DNA from: Spirosoma sp. SC4-14
GTDB lineage: Bacteria; Bacteroidota; Bacteroidia; Cytophagales; Spirosomataceae
Assembly (NCBI RefSeq): GCF_037201965.1
Contig: NZ_CP147518.1
Coordinates: 1,983,001 to 2,047,000, forward strand
Length of the DNA stretch: 64,000 nucleotides
Direction: 5' to 3'
This document shows positions 17,301 through 27,000 of the stretch, piece after piece; the stretch's first letter is position 1; the number at the start of each line of letters is the position of its first letter. The notes under the pieces were generated by a model. The model did not search any database. It was given only the letters and a program-made list of their open reading frames with translations, and was not told the origin of the DNA. The translations under genes and the position numbers were made by a program.

Positions 17301-18104
17301 TGTGTGGTCGTTCAGAATGGCTCCGCTCGTTGCCTGATTGGTGGCCAGATACGTATTGGCCGAGCTGGCGAAAGGTTCAACCGTGTTGTTTGCCAACTGA
17401 AATAATCCCTGGTTACTGGTAATCAGTAATGATCTGTTCGAACTCAGGGGTAATATGACAGGCATGTCGTAGAGGGTTGGCACACTACCTTGCTGCTGAA
17501 CCGGAACAAAGCGGCCCTGTTTAACCTGACTTAGTCCTTTTTGCCGTTGAAATACATAAATGGATTGGCCGATCCGAGAGGCCGACACAATGTCGTGCGG
17601 GGTATGCCATTCGGTGAGTTTTTTGCCGTTCCAGAAGAACAGGATGTTTCTTGATACGAAGTAAAGACCATCTTTTGTTTCCAGGATGGAGATGATCTCA
17701 TTGAATCGATTTGAAACGCGCTGACTTAAGCTGGAGAAACCAAGTTTGCCCGTACTGTCGGGACGCAGGTAGCCAAACTCGCCATTGGCACCAACGTAGA
17801 TGCGCCCGGTTGATGCTGTCAGCAGAGCCGATACTTTGGTCGTGTTTTCGGTTGGAATGGTGCGCCAGGTCAGGCCGTCGTATTCAATGACGCCCGCAAA
17901 ATTGCCGATGTACAGAACACCACGATGGTCCTGCGTGATGGCGAAGTTCTGGCTATGACCATCGTACTGATCGGGTAAATACACCCGGATTGGCGGCATA
18001 CCATTGCCAATTTTTTCGCTGCCGATCTGGCCATAAGCGTGCACAGTGCCGATAAGGCAGATCAGCAGCATACTCCAGGTCAGTATCGACAGAAAAGTTT
18101 TCAT
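14367..18104 (-). CDS. Large propeller-type sensor kinase (Reg_prop, Y_Y_Y, GAF, HATPase) lacking the HisKA histidine
   Basis: The 1245-residue protein begins with a signal peptide (1-25). A long periplasmic beta-propeller with Reg_prop repeats follows (e.g. DREGNLWLALNNGIAELE), then a Y_Y_Y domain (about 670-735, PPGTYRFRVKARN), one membrane segment near 745-765 and a GAF-like domain (about 830-960). The kinase core comes last. The HisKA motif reads LTKGIVDRILNPLNYVNNF: Asp1003 stands where the phospho-acceptor His belongs. The ATPase is intact (NMVSNSYYAL, FHDNGKGIPS, TKPTSEGSGLGLF). It may act through the adjacent kinase at 13463-14329. Relatives sense polysaccharide breakdown products. 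Confidence 0.88.
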   Translation of the reverse strand: MKTFLSILTWSMLLICLIGTVHAYGQIGSEKIGNGMPPIRVYLPDQYDGHSQNFAITQDHRGVLYIGNFAGVIEYDGLTWRTIPTENTTKVSALLTASTGRIYVGANGEFGYLRPDSTGKLGFSSLSQRVSNRFNEIISILETKDGLYFVSRNILFFWNGKKLTEWHTPHDIVSASRIGQSIYVFQRQKGLSQVKQGRFVPVQQQGSVPTLYDMPVILPLSSNRSLLITSNQGLFQLANNTVEPFASSANTYLATNQATSGAILNDHTIAIGTVRGGIVRLSTEGQLDQIIPAAGGLNDQLINAMFADREGNLWLALNNGIAELEIPSPITLFSEATRLTGEVMDIRRVNGTIYMATINGLFKIENSIVRPVDQLNISCFSIAEAKGSLFVATSKGLYRLTNGQATALTRTYTLSLAASKTYPDRLYAGTESGFDIIVLSGQQATIHPVPALNERIFGVVEDQSGNVWLETLRAGLYKFSAATNELKQYTTIQGLPTLLYNRVATTSQGLLVYNEKGIYRLDPQLDRFSLYNPFHTQAPGSAFWKNELLEDEHGDLWTIEGDKKRVTLFKKRAQRFIPITMPFLPISTSPINVIYPDEQGLVWFGGRDGIVRYNANVHKSYAVPYQTLIRQIQTTGEKTLFDGYTRADTANTLDTTLAYKTNDISFEFSAAVYPVTNALTFQYILENYDKTWSDWTTENKKEYTNLPPGTYRFRVKARNIYDLPSREATYRFRVLPPWYARWWFISFALVVIGLLGYWLVRWRLNALVREKQELETLIKERTEEVVFQKVELEKQSEELAVKNDQLEKIDLIVKSINAEIDSENLFQTILSKFSVIRNMETASFLVYDKPSNSFRFQALRSSRDISHVESVQLTLEEVESRLLLGATEDYEDIYRKDNVRFEPLNSPIDDLPQPRSLITIVIKNEGRIEGFITLENTTRTHAFDQRDLTMIRNLKEHLIAAFIKTRLLEDLENTLNDLKNTQDELIRQEKLASVGQLTKGIVDRILNPLNYVNNFSQLSDGLIDDLLDILEQQKDVLPADALDDLLDETGVLKSNLIKIQEHSNSTTRILKDMQRLLKEKSRDFLETDLNSFLESKARSAIQESKAHYKDFVVDLQLNLENKPIKIRLLPYEFGQVVQNMVSNSYYALHEKSKSNQAFKPAIHIATQTEAGQVHIRFHDNGKGIPSREVEKIFSPFFTTKPTSEGSGLGLFMVKDIIEIHKGKIEINSKEGEFTEILITLPTLFD

Positions 18105-18152
18105 CGTTTAAGAATTCGGGTTACTCGTATTTAGTACAATTGGTTTTGTTGG

Positions 18153-20711
18153 TTATAAACACACTGTGTCGTTTTGTAAAACCAGCAAATCGGCTTCGGT
18201 CATTTCGTTAGCTACATAATCGGCAATGGCACACTGAGCCGAGTCGGGCTGTAAGAGCAACATGCGGTGCAATTCGGCAAAGCGACTGGGATTCAGTATA
18301 CGCAGTACATAAAACGATGTCTCGGCAATCAATTTATCGGACGAGGCTGCGTTTGCCACCAGTATCGGCGTTGGATCGGTTTCGTGCCAGTTCAGTAGTT
18401 CCCGAATGGCTACGGCCTTAACCCAGGGCGTGAGTTTATTGAAATCTTTATTGATAATGTCGTGAAGCCGTTCTTCGATCGATAGCCGCTGCTGCGGATA
18501 ATTGATCGAACACAGCCGTAGTTTTTCGGGTAGTGGTACATCAGAAAACAAAGGCAATACCGTATTTTTTACTTCGGCAGGTAACAGATTGCTCAGGAGT
18601 TCGACCAGATACCCTTTAACTTCATCGCTTTTCTGAGTAATCAGTTCGCCAATAACATCGAATCGGTCGTCGCCACAGAGTACGCCCAGCAGGTTGAAAA
18701 TTTTAGGCACAACGAGCTGTTTTTCGTTCCGTAAGGCTCGGATGATGGGCGACTGTTTTGGATAGCTGTTCATATCCAGCCGGGTTGCGGCCAGCCACAC
18801 CAGCAAAGCCACCTGGTCGTCGAGTTCCCGAAGCAGATGCGGTCGTTCCGTAACGGTGGCGCGGTGGTTCATGCGATGGAGTCCTTCGAAAACCTTATCC
18901 CGGACGCTCTGAACCGGATGGTTGATTCGCGTCCGCAGAAAACGCAGGGCCGCATGGCCTCCAATCTCATTAATTAGCTCAATAATTCGAATCTGTGCCG
19001 CACTCGACTGCTCGTCGGCTTCATTGAAAAAGCGAACGAGTGCCGGAACGACGGGTTCGCCAATGGTCAGTAAGGCCGACCTGGCAGTATCGTGGTATCG
19101 GTCGATAGCCAGGTGTTCGAACAGACGTGGCCATAGTTCGGGCTTACGTAAATTGCCGGCTGCTATAATGGCTGCTTTCCGGACGGCCGGATGCGAATCG
19201 TCCAGCAATGTCTGCAACTGTATATAGGCATAGTAACGTCCCGAATGGCCAAGTTCCAACGCTGCCCGCGCTCGATTTTCGGCATTGGCGGAGCTGGCCA
19301 GCCGAACCATTTCGTCGAATGAGCTATTAGACGCCTGCGGTAAGTTGGGTAGTGCGTCGGTTTGAGCTGAGGTCGACACATTGGTTATTTTTCGAAGATA
19401 AACCGATGAGCGAAGCACAACATTGCGCAACATTTTTCGGTATTCGGTCTGTATTCGGAAAGCAGCTATGGCCCAGAAAATAAGGATCACCAGAAATATG
19501 TAGCTCAGGTGAACCATTGTGATGAAACTAAGACTGTTGAGCCCCAGCAGCAAGACTCCTGGCATAATGTTGCCCAATGCTTTTGGTCCCCCTTCAACTT
19601 TGCTTTGTACCAGAGAGCGTTCGGCGGCCGGAATTGGCTGGAAAAGCACCTGATAAACCGGTTCGCTTATGGATCGGCGCACCGAGCTCATGAAAAAACG
19701 ACTCAGGGCTATAAAGGCGATGAACAAAGATGTAGGACCAAAAATGGTTCCATAAATGGCCGTTAGCATATAACTGAATAACAGGCACAGAGGGAGCATA
19801 ACAACGCCAACCCGAATGGAATAGGCACTGATTAGCCGATTATAGAGAAACGCCCTGATAACGGCTTCAATAATAGAGCAGATGCCGAAAAAGATGCCCA
19901 GAAAACTAGCCAGAATCTCTTTGTTGGGAAATACTTCCTTCACCTCCACCGTAAACATAAACTCGACATAGGCGAGCGCAAACACCGACATGAAAGCCAG
20001 AAAATACAGCAGTTGGTAATAGAGCTGGCTGTTCTTTTCAAGGGTTTCCTGCGGCTGCTGATAATCTGAAGCGGGTTGTGGTTTGCGCGCTATGTTCAGT
20101 TGCTCGTGGAAACGTTTGTTGATAACAATCATTAGGCCCGCACAGATCAGTAGCGAGAACAGCGAAATGAGCAGTAATTGCTCTGTCGGGATGAAACTGA
20201 GGAGAATAGGCACCGAAAAATAACTCAGAACCGACGAAATAACATCGCCCATGCTGATGAAGCTAAACAGCCGCTTTGCCTGCTGGAAATTAAAAATGCG
20301 GGCGGCTGTTGCCCAGAACGTAAGTCCATTGACAAAAACAAAGACGCGGTTCCAGAGAAACAGAACGAAGTATAGCCATTTGTTGTGTTCCCGGTCTGGC
20401 ACCAGCAGCAGGCAACTCACCGAAACCAGCAGGAACGTTAGCAGATAGCCATTCATCCGCACAAACGTTAGTCGGTGGTGTAGTTGTCGCACCAGTAACC
20501 CCAGCCCATAAACCAGGAGCCCACCCGCAATAAATGCCAGTGGCAATTGTGTACGGTTGAAATTGGTCAGAAATAGTGATGTCGTACAGGTATAGAAAAC
20601 AGCAACCGCTACTCCCATAAATAGAGAGTAGGCGACAAACAGCAGCACGGTTTTGCCTTCGCCCTGCTGCATGTTGAATAATTTATATGCCGTTTTCCGT
20701 TTATTCATCAA
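18153..20711 (-). CDS. ATP/ADP-carrier-like membrane protein fused to HEAT repeats
   Basis: The 852-residue protein has about twelve membrane segments in its first ~420 residues (starting TVLLFVAYSLFMGVAVAVF), resembling the nucleotide exchange (Tlc-type) branch of the major facilitator fold. The remainder is soluble and made of HEAT-like helical pairs (e.g. ENRARAALELGHSGRY and HPAVRKAAIIAAGNLRKPELW). This is the architecture of many Bacteroidota and cyanobacterial NTP/NDP-antiporter-like proteins, whose substrates are mostly unknown. It is upstream of, and close to, the sensor kinase operon on the same strand. It might work as a sensor rather than a transporter. Confidence 0.75.
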   Translation of the reverse strand: MMNKRKTAYKLFNMQQGEGKTVLLFVAYSLFMGVAVAVFYTCTTSLFLTNFNRTQLPLAFIAGGLLVYGLGLLVRQLHHRLTFVRMNGYLLTFLLVSVSCLLLVPDREHNKWLYFVLFLWNRVFVFVNGLTFWATAARIFNFQQAKRLFSFISMGDVISSVLSYFSVPILLSFIPTEQLLLISLFSLLICAGLMIVINKRFHEQLNIARKPQPASDYQQPQETLEKNSQLYYQLLYFLAFMSVFALAYVEFMFTVEVKEVFPNKEILASFLGIFFGICSIIEAVIRAFLYNRLISAYSIRVGVVMLPLCLLFSYMLTAIYGTIFGPTSLFIAFIALSRFFMSSVRRSISEPVYQVLFQPIPAAERSLVQSKVEGGPKALGNIMPGVLLLGLNSLSFITMVHLSYIFLVILIFWAIAAFRIQTEYRKMLRNVVLRSSVYLRKITNVSTSAQTDALPNLPQASNSSFDEMVRLASSANAENRARAALELGHSGRYYAYIQLQTLLDDSHPAVRKAAIIAAGNLRKPELWPRLFEHLAIDRYHDTARSALLTIGEPVVPALVRFFNEADEQSSAAQIRIIELINEIGGHAALRFLRTRINHPVQSVRDKVFEGLHRMNHRATVTERPHLLRELDDQVALLVWLAATRLDMNSYPKQSPIIRALRNEKQLVVPKIFNLLGVLCGDDRFDVIGELITQKSDEVKGYLVELLSNLLPAEVKNTVLPLFSDVPLPEKLRLCSINYPQQRLSIEERLHDIINKDFNKLTPWVKAVAIRELLNWHETDPTPILVANAASSDKLIAETSFYVLRILNPSRFAELHRMLLLQPDSAQCAIADYVANEMTEADLLVLQNDTVCL

Positions 20712-20741
20712 CGTATTGAATTGTTGAAAGCAGTAGTTTAT

Positions 20742-21314
20742 TCAATCAGTAAGCCTAAGTTCCATAAAAAATAAAGGGCGTTCGGGCATTTCGGGGGTGC
20801 TGGGTAGTTCACAGACATACGAAAAACCCAGTTTCGACAGTGTCGTTAATCGGCTCAGTTGCGGTTGGGCCAATAGAATATCTATATTTTCATTGATCGC
20901 CAGGTCGAGACGGGCCTGATCGAGCATTCGGGCAAACCCTCTGCCCCGGTAGTCGGGATCAACTACCAGTCGATTGATCGAGGCAATCCGTTTTCCTTCA
21001 TAGCGCTTATCATACTCGGCAGGCAGTAAGGCTGCGTAGGGAACCGTTTCCAGGGCTTCATGAATACTCAGACGGGCTGCGGCTACAATCTGGTTCTTAT
21101 CCCGTATGATCCAATGATGCGCCAGTTGATCCTGGGTTTCGATCCAGGTGTTTCTGGCGAAAAATACGGGATCGATACCGGGTTCACTTCGCCACGCCCG
21201 AATACGGAGCGCACCGATCTCATGAATGAAATCAGGAAACGATACCTTCGTAAGACAGTATTGATTAGTGCTCATTCGCGGTTTTGTCGGAATCAAAAGC
21301 TCTGCTATTTCCAT
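20742..21314 (-). CDS. GNAT family N-acetyltransferase
   Basis: The 190-residue protein has the acetyl-CoA binding signature of the GNAT fold: INRLVVDPDYRGRGFARMLD, with the RGRGFA pyrophosphate loop around residue 130. The preceding region HHWIIRDKNQIVAAARLSIH forms the expected beta strands. The substrate is unknown; similar proteins occur as annotated acyl-homoserine-lactone-synthase-like or general acetyltransferases. It sits 30 bp upstream of the HEAT-fusion gene on the same strand. No signal peptide or membrane segment is present. Confidence 0.82.
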   Translation of the reverse strand: MEIAELLIPTKPRMSTNQYCLTKVSFPDFIHEIGALRIRAWRSEPGIDPVFFARNTWIETQDQLAHHWIIRDKNQIVAAARLSIHEALETVPYAALLPAEYDKRYEGKRIASINRLVVDPDYRGRGFARMLDQARLDLAINENIDILLAQPQLSRLTTLSKLGFSYVCELPSTPEMPERPLFFMELRLTD

Positions 21315-21369
21315 TTGTATACTATATTTTTAAGCGATAAACAGACCGTTGGTTTTAATTGTCGGGTTG

Positions 21370-24024
21370 TTATAGTCGCTGATTTTCAGATGGTTTTAGG
21401 GTATAGAAAAGACCTACTGACAAAAACCGCCGATCCTGCGGAAACCGCGATGCGTAGGTTGTATTATCGGCTTCGCGGATGCCCGGAACGAAGTATTCTT
21501 TATCGAGCAGATTGTTGGCTGAGAGTTGTACCGATAACCCGTTCAGCAGGTTATGATAAGTCAGGTTAGCATTCAGAATCAGATACGGATCGAACCGCCG
21601 GATCGGATTATTGCTGCCCGACGTGCCAGCCCCCGACAACCGCTGACTAACGTAGTTGCCCGACAGATAGAGACTCAGTTTGGGCAAGACCTGGTAGTTG
21701 CCTCCTGCATTGATCATGTAGTTGGCAATGTCGCTCACGCGCAGGTTGCCATCTGGATCAATAGGGTTGGTGTAGGTGAAATTCCACCAGAGATTCAGCC
21801 GGTCACTTTTATACGCTCCTTCGCCCTGGAGGCCCCAGATACGGCGGCTGCCAATGGGCTGAAACTGTTGGGTGGTACCCCCGGTTTCGAGCTGTACAAC
21901 GGCCGTTCCAACGGCATTGCTGTAGTGGGCCGTATACCCCACCACATTCATCGATAGTTTTTTGGTTATCTGATAATACAGACTCAGGTCGAGGTTGCGT
22001 ACCCGCTCGGGCAAAAGTGTTGGATTCGTCAGGGTTCGGGTGGCCGTAGTAGCATATTTCTGTAGAAACGAAGCATCTTTAAACGCCGTAGCATAAATGG
22101 CTTTGAAGACGTATTTACCCCGGTTATAGACCACCGCCAGCCGGGGATTGGCTACGGTACCGTAGCCACCGTTTGTGCGGATCTGATTATGATCGATCCG
22201 GGCACCACCCACCAGCCGGAGGTCTTTATAGGGCCGATACGTTACCTGCGAATAGATACCAAGATCGAGGGTTTTAAAGTTATTGCCGCCCGCTACGTTG
22301 CCTGAGGATGTGGCAATGGCACCGGTTTCGTCGGGAAGGGGTTTGTTCGAGGTAATGTAATTGCCCTGAATGAGGCCACTCCGAAACTCAATGCCACTGT
22401 TGACTTCTACATTCGGGACAGGTGTCCAGAAAAGCCGAAGTTCATTCCGAAGTTGATTCGAAATTCGGTACTGGTAGGTAGTGGTTGCTTTGGGGATCGA
22501 ATCTTTGGCCAGTTCGAGCAGGCCCAGCTTGCCATTATAATACCCGTTGTAGGTCACAAGGCTGGTTTTGCCATTGATCTCATGAAGCAGGTAAGAGGTA
22601 ATGTTCAATAGCTGAAATTTATCGCTGACGTATTTGTTATAGGTAATCGAAAAGGCCCGGTCTTCGGTAACCCAGCGCGGATTGCCCGACGACGAGAGTG
22701 TTGAGCGATTGGTATACCAGGGCGTTGCTCCTTCGTCGGTTCTCCAGTTCAGAACCGAAATGGTCAACTCTTTGAACTCCAGTTTTGCCCGAATTAGCCA
22801 GTCGAGCGACGAATCGTTGAAGCGAACCGGGTTGCCATTCAGCGTATTTCCGAACAGATGGTTGTCGAGCGTAGCGGCCTGCTGGGCTCCCTGTGGCGTC
22901 AGTGTGAGCGCGCTAACCATGCCGTTGGGGGCATAGGCCGTTGAAAACAGACTGCTGTTTGGGTAGCGATTGAGCAGGTTGGTTTTGTTGACGTATTGCT
23001 GAGCCAGGTAATTTCCGCTGGCATCGGTGCCCGAAATGGTTAACAAACCCGTATAGTCGTCGGCAGTGCGGGCGCTAAAATCCCACTCCGGATACCGTGA
23101 AAGATCCATTTCATTGGATTTGAAAACCCTTGTTGTCAGCGATAGGGCTACATCGGCGGTTTTTGCCGTAAGAACACCGTCGAAGTACTGCGTATTGAGC
23201 GAGCCTGCCCGCGCCTGGCCATTGAAGGCGATCTGACGACCAGGACCCGGTAGGTTTCGGAAGCTTTTGGTGATAATATTGATCACACCAACAAAGGCGT
23301 TGGCCCCATACAATGTGGAAGCTGGACCGTAAATGACCTCGATGCGGTCGATGTCGGACAGCGCATACTGGCGCGACAGGGGGATATTGCTCGATGCGAG
23401 GTCGTTTTCTTCAACCCCATCAATGAGCATCAGCGTTCGGTCGTTGGAAATAGACCGGTAGCCGCGCTGATAAAAATACGAATAGCCGGGGCCGTTCCCT
23501 TTAATCATGTCGAAACCCGGTAAATCGTGCAGCACCTGCTCCAGACTCTGGTAGCCCCGCTGGGCAAAATCTTTGCTGGTCAGTACCATCACCGTAGCGG
23601 GGACGTACAGAATATTTTCGGCCTTTTTCGATACCGACGTAACCTGAGTAACCTGCTCCTGCGAATCGCGAACCTGCTGAAACAGTGCTTTGTAGCGCGG
23701 AGATGCCAGAAAGTCGGGTTCGAACCGAGGGTTTATTGCCAAGAGCTGATTGATGGCGCGGGCACTCTGCTGAAGAGAGTCGATAGCCAGATAGGTCATC
23801 GACAGAATTTTGTAGGCCTGCACACGGGCATTTTCCGAAAAGCCTTTGTCGGCACAGGGTAATAACAGGGAAAAAACATCATCGAAATTCCCGGTCGTGT
23901 AGCGTTTTTCGGCTTCAGGAATAGCCACCAGTTCGTCGCAATTATCCTGCGCTACCGCCAATGGACCGGTCAGTCCTGCAAGCAGCAGCGTAGCTAATAG
24001 CGATATGAGGTAAGCCGTTTTCAT
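21370..24024 (-). CDS. TonB-dependent outer-membrane receptor
   Basis: The 884-residue protein has a signal peptide (1-25), then an unusual N-terminal helical segment (about 28-120, TPR-like, LAIDSLQQSARAINQLLAIN), then the plug (about 135-255; SLEQVLHDLPGFDM, DRIEVIYGPASTLYGANAF) and a 22-strand barrel with typical loops to the end. It lacks the CarboxypepD_reg domain of SusC proteins and has no SusD partner nearby. It resembles the small-ligand or siderophore receptor group rather than glycan importers. It starts 17 bp after the nSTAND-WD40 gene stops, which suggests co-transcription; the link between them is unexplained. Confidence 0.9.
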   Translation of the reverse strand: MKTAYLISLLATLLLAGLTGPLAVAQDNCDELVAIPEAEKRYTTGNFDDVFSLLLPCADKGFSENARVQAYKILSMTYLAIDSLQQSARAINQLLAINPRFEPDFLASPRYKALFQQVRDSQEQVTQVTSVSKKAENILYVPATVMVLTSKDFAQRGYQSLEQVLHDLPGFDMIKGNGPGYSYFYQRGYRSISNDRTLMLIDGVEENDLASSNIPLSRQYALSDIDRIEVIYGPASTLYGANAFVGVINIITKSFRNLPGPGRQIAFNGQARAGSLNTQYFDGVLTAKTADVALSLTTRVFKSNEMDLSRYPEWDFSARTADDYTGLLTISGTDASGNYLAQQYVNKTNLLNRYPNSSLFSTAYAPNGMVSALTLTPQGAQQAATLDNHLFGNTLNGNPVRFNDSSLDWLIRAKLEFKELTISVLNWRTDEGATPWYTNRSTLSSSGNPRWVTEDRAFSITYNKYVSDKFQLLNITSYLLHEINGKTSLVTYNGYYNGKLGLLELAKDSIPKATTTYQYRISNQLRNELRLFWTPVPNVEVNSGIEFRSGLIQGNYITSNKPLPDETGAIATSSGNVAGGNNFKTLDLGIYSQVTYRPYKDLRLVGGARIDHNQIRTNGGYGTVANPRLAVVYNRGKYVFKAIYATAFKDASFLQKYATTATRTLTNPTLLPERVRNLDLSLYYQITKKLSMNVVGYTAHYSNAVGTAVVQLETGGTTQQFQPIGSRRIWGLQGEGAYKSDRLNLWWNFTYTNPIDPDGNLRVSDIANYMINAGGNYQVLPKLSLYLSGNYVSQRLSGAGTSGSNNPIRRFDPYLILNANLTYHNLLNGLSVQLSANNLLDKEYFVPGIREADNTTYASRFPQDRRFLSVGLFYTLKPSENQRL

Positions 24025-24040
24025 GATGCTGGTATAGCCG

Positions 24041-27000
24041 TTATTCGGGTTTTACGTTTTCGTATGGAATATCTTTTCCGATGTATTTATCCCACTCTTC
24101 GGCGGTTAGGTTGCGTTTTACTTTTCGGGTTAATTCGGCATATAAATCAGCCGTGTTAACGTTCCGAACGCGGATGGTTTTGTCGGCGCTGCTGGCAATC
24201 AGTCGTTTGTTGTCGCTCGTAAACCGAATGCTCATTACCCAGGAGTCGAAGTCGTTGATAACAATCGGCTGTTGCTGCTGCGATAAATTGCTATAGTCCC
24301 AGATGTGCATCGACCAGTCGGCGCTACAGGACGCCAGGAATTTTCCGTTTGGCGAGAAGGCAATGTCGTTAACGGTTGAGGTATGACGCCCCGAAAGCAG
24401 ACTGCCAAACTCCGAAAGGGTGTTGTTCGAAATGGTCCAGGCATAGATCTGCCCACCCGCATTTCCCGTAATGAGTTGTTTGCCGTCAGGACTGAAAGCC
24501 AGCGCCGTGATGCGATTGCCAAACTCCCGACGATTGATAACAACCGGGGGCTTTTTCAGGTCAGTCAGATCGAAACGCACGATACGGCTGTTGTTCGAGC
24601 CGCAAACCAGTTGTTTGCCATCGGGGGGCATACGGGCGCAGTAGATTGGCAATCCTGTATACACACTCCTGAGTGAATCGAGCCGATTGGTGCCAGGATT
24701 CCAGAGGCTGATGTGCCCATTTGAGCCAACCGCAATCAACTGGCTGAAATCATCTGAAAACAGTAATGCCTGAATGGGTCCCGAGTTTGCTTTAACGGCC
24801 GTTGGTTTTCCAGTTGCCTGACTGGTTTCCCAGCGATAAATAATCCCTTTTTCGCTGGCACCATATAAGATTTTACCGTCTTTCCCAAAGGCTACAGCGC
24901 GAATACCATCGGAGTTTTTGCCGGGGGTGTTAAACGACCGTAGCGGTTGAGCCGGATGAGTATAGTCCCATAGTTTCACGGTGCCGTCGTCGCTGCCAGA
25001 AGCAATAACCTGATCGTTGCTACCGGGCTGAATAGCCACTGTGCGCACAATGTCGGTATGTTTTCGCAGAACAGTTCGGGTATCGGCAGCTTTGGCCAGC
25101 GCATTGAAAATGTCGGGATTGTCGGTCTGGCCTCCGTTTTTCACATTCAGGTTATAGGCTTCCAGCGCGAGCAATGCCGGTAAATCGTTCTGATTGGTTT
25201 CCGACATCTGGTACGACTGAATGGCTACCGACCGGGCAATGGCCTTACCCCGTTGCTGTTCGGCAAATTTTTGAGCCGAAACGGCTCGGGTTCGCTGCGA
25301 TTCTGCTTCTTTTTGAGATTCCTGAGCCCGCCCTTTCTGAAGTTCGGCATATTGCTGGGCCAGTTGTGCCTGCTGGCGTTGTTTTTCCGCTTCCTGACGC
25401 GCTACATTAGCCCGTTTCTGTTCCTCAACGGCTATGCTTCGGGCGGCTTCGGCTTCCTTCCGTTTTTCGTCGGCGGTTTGCTGCTCACGTACGGCAATAA
25501 CCCGTTGTTCTTCCGTTAGCCGTCGTTGTTGTTCGGCAATAATTTCCTGCTGTTCGGCTATTTTCTTTTGCGTAACGGCTTCGCGAGTCTGTTCTTCGGC
25601 CCGGTTTCGCTCAAACAGGGCAATTTTTTTTTCGGCCAGCGCTTCCTCTTCACTTTGTTTGGCCTGAGTGCGCAGAACGGCTGAGACAATCAGAAACAGG
25701 AGCGAAATCAGGGCACCTATTCCCAGAAAGATGGCAAAAAAACGAGCCCGGCGGAGTTCATTTTTTTGCCGTTGTTCTTTATTTCTGGTATCGAAATCGA
25801 ATTGGTCGCGGCTATACTCCAGAAAATTGACGGCTCGCTCCAGGTAAGGGTCATACCGATTGGCCCATGCCTGTGTTGGCCGGTTTTCGGCCAGCCACTT
25901 CAACCCGATCTGCAATTCAGGATTTGCCCAAAGCCCCGTTTTGCCTTCATGGTAGAGCATAGCCGAACTGCTAACCTGTTTGTAAAATTTTGCCGACTCG
26001 GTTTCTTCTTTTACCCAGGTTTGCAGCCGGTCCCAGAGATTCATGATTCGCTCGTGCGAAATGTCGATAATCAGATCGGGGTCGGCATGAACGGTTACGA
26101 TAGGAGTCAGAAAAGCGACTCCTGGCTCGCGAAACCGATTCAGCACATCAATCAGCAGATAGTGAGCCACGCCTGTTATGGCCGTAAGGCTTTCGACCGA
26201 AGCAGGGCGAATGACGCCCGCATCGCCTTCGCCCAACACAATGAGGGCTTTGAATAATTTTTCGACAGCGCGCTGACTTTTCTCATCGGCCAGATCGGCA
26301 TATACCTCCTCGGCATGTAAGGTTATCGCCTTTTGCATGGTTCCGATGGCTTCGTAGTTGGCTATATCGATCAGGTTGCTGGCTGTTCGGTTAAGCTGCC
26401 AGTGGTTCCAGGTGCGCATCAGGGCATGTTGCAGAATGGGAAGCTGGTCGGCTTTGTCGCCAATGTCGCGCAGGATACGGGTTATGAGGGCATCCGAAAT
26501 GGATGCCCCCATCACATGAATAGGGGTGGTGATGGCCTGCCGAATCTCATCCTTATTCATTTTGGGTAACAGATAATAGCCATGATTTATGGCTTCGGTT
26601 AGCCCTTCGTAGTCTGTACAATCATCGAGATAATCGGAGCGCATGGTCAGCACCACATAGGCCTCATAGTCCTGTCGGCTACTGGCATCCAGAATCAGGT
26701 TAATGAAACTGGTAACTTCAACCCGATTTATTTCTGTCTGCTGATACCGGAATAACTCCTCAAACTGATCAATAACGATCATCAGGTTGGTATCCCGATA
26801 CCAGTCGACAATGGCATTAGGGTCCGATCGTAATAGCGACTCTATGGCTTCGGGAGTGAAACTTGTAGCAAACTGACGATTGGTTTCACTGAAGGTCTGG
26901 TAGAGCGCCCGGGCGAAATTATGGATGGGCGTAGCTTCTGGATTGAAGAAAACAATCTGCCACCGATTTCGCGATGAAGCTAAGCCACTATCGACCAGGT

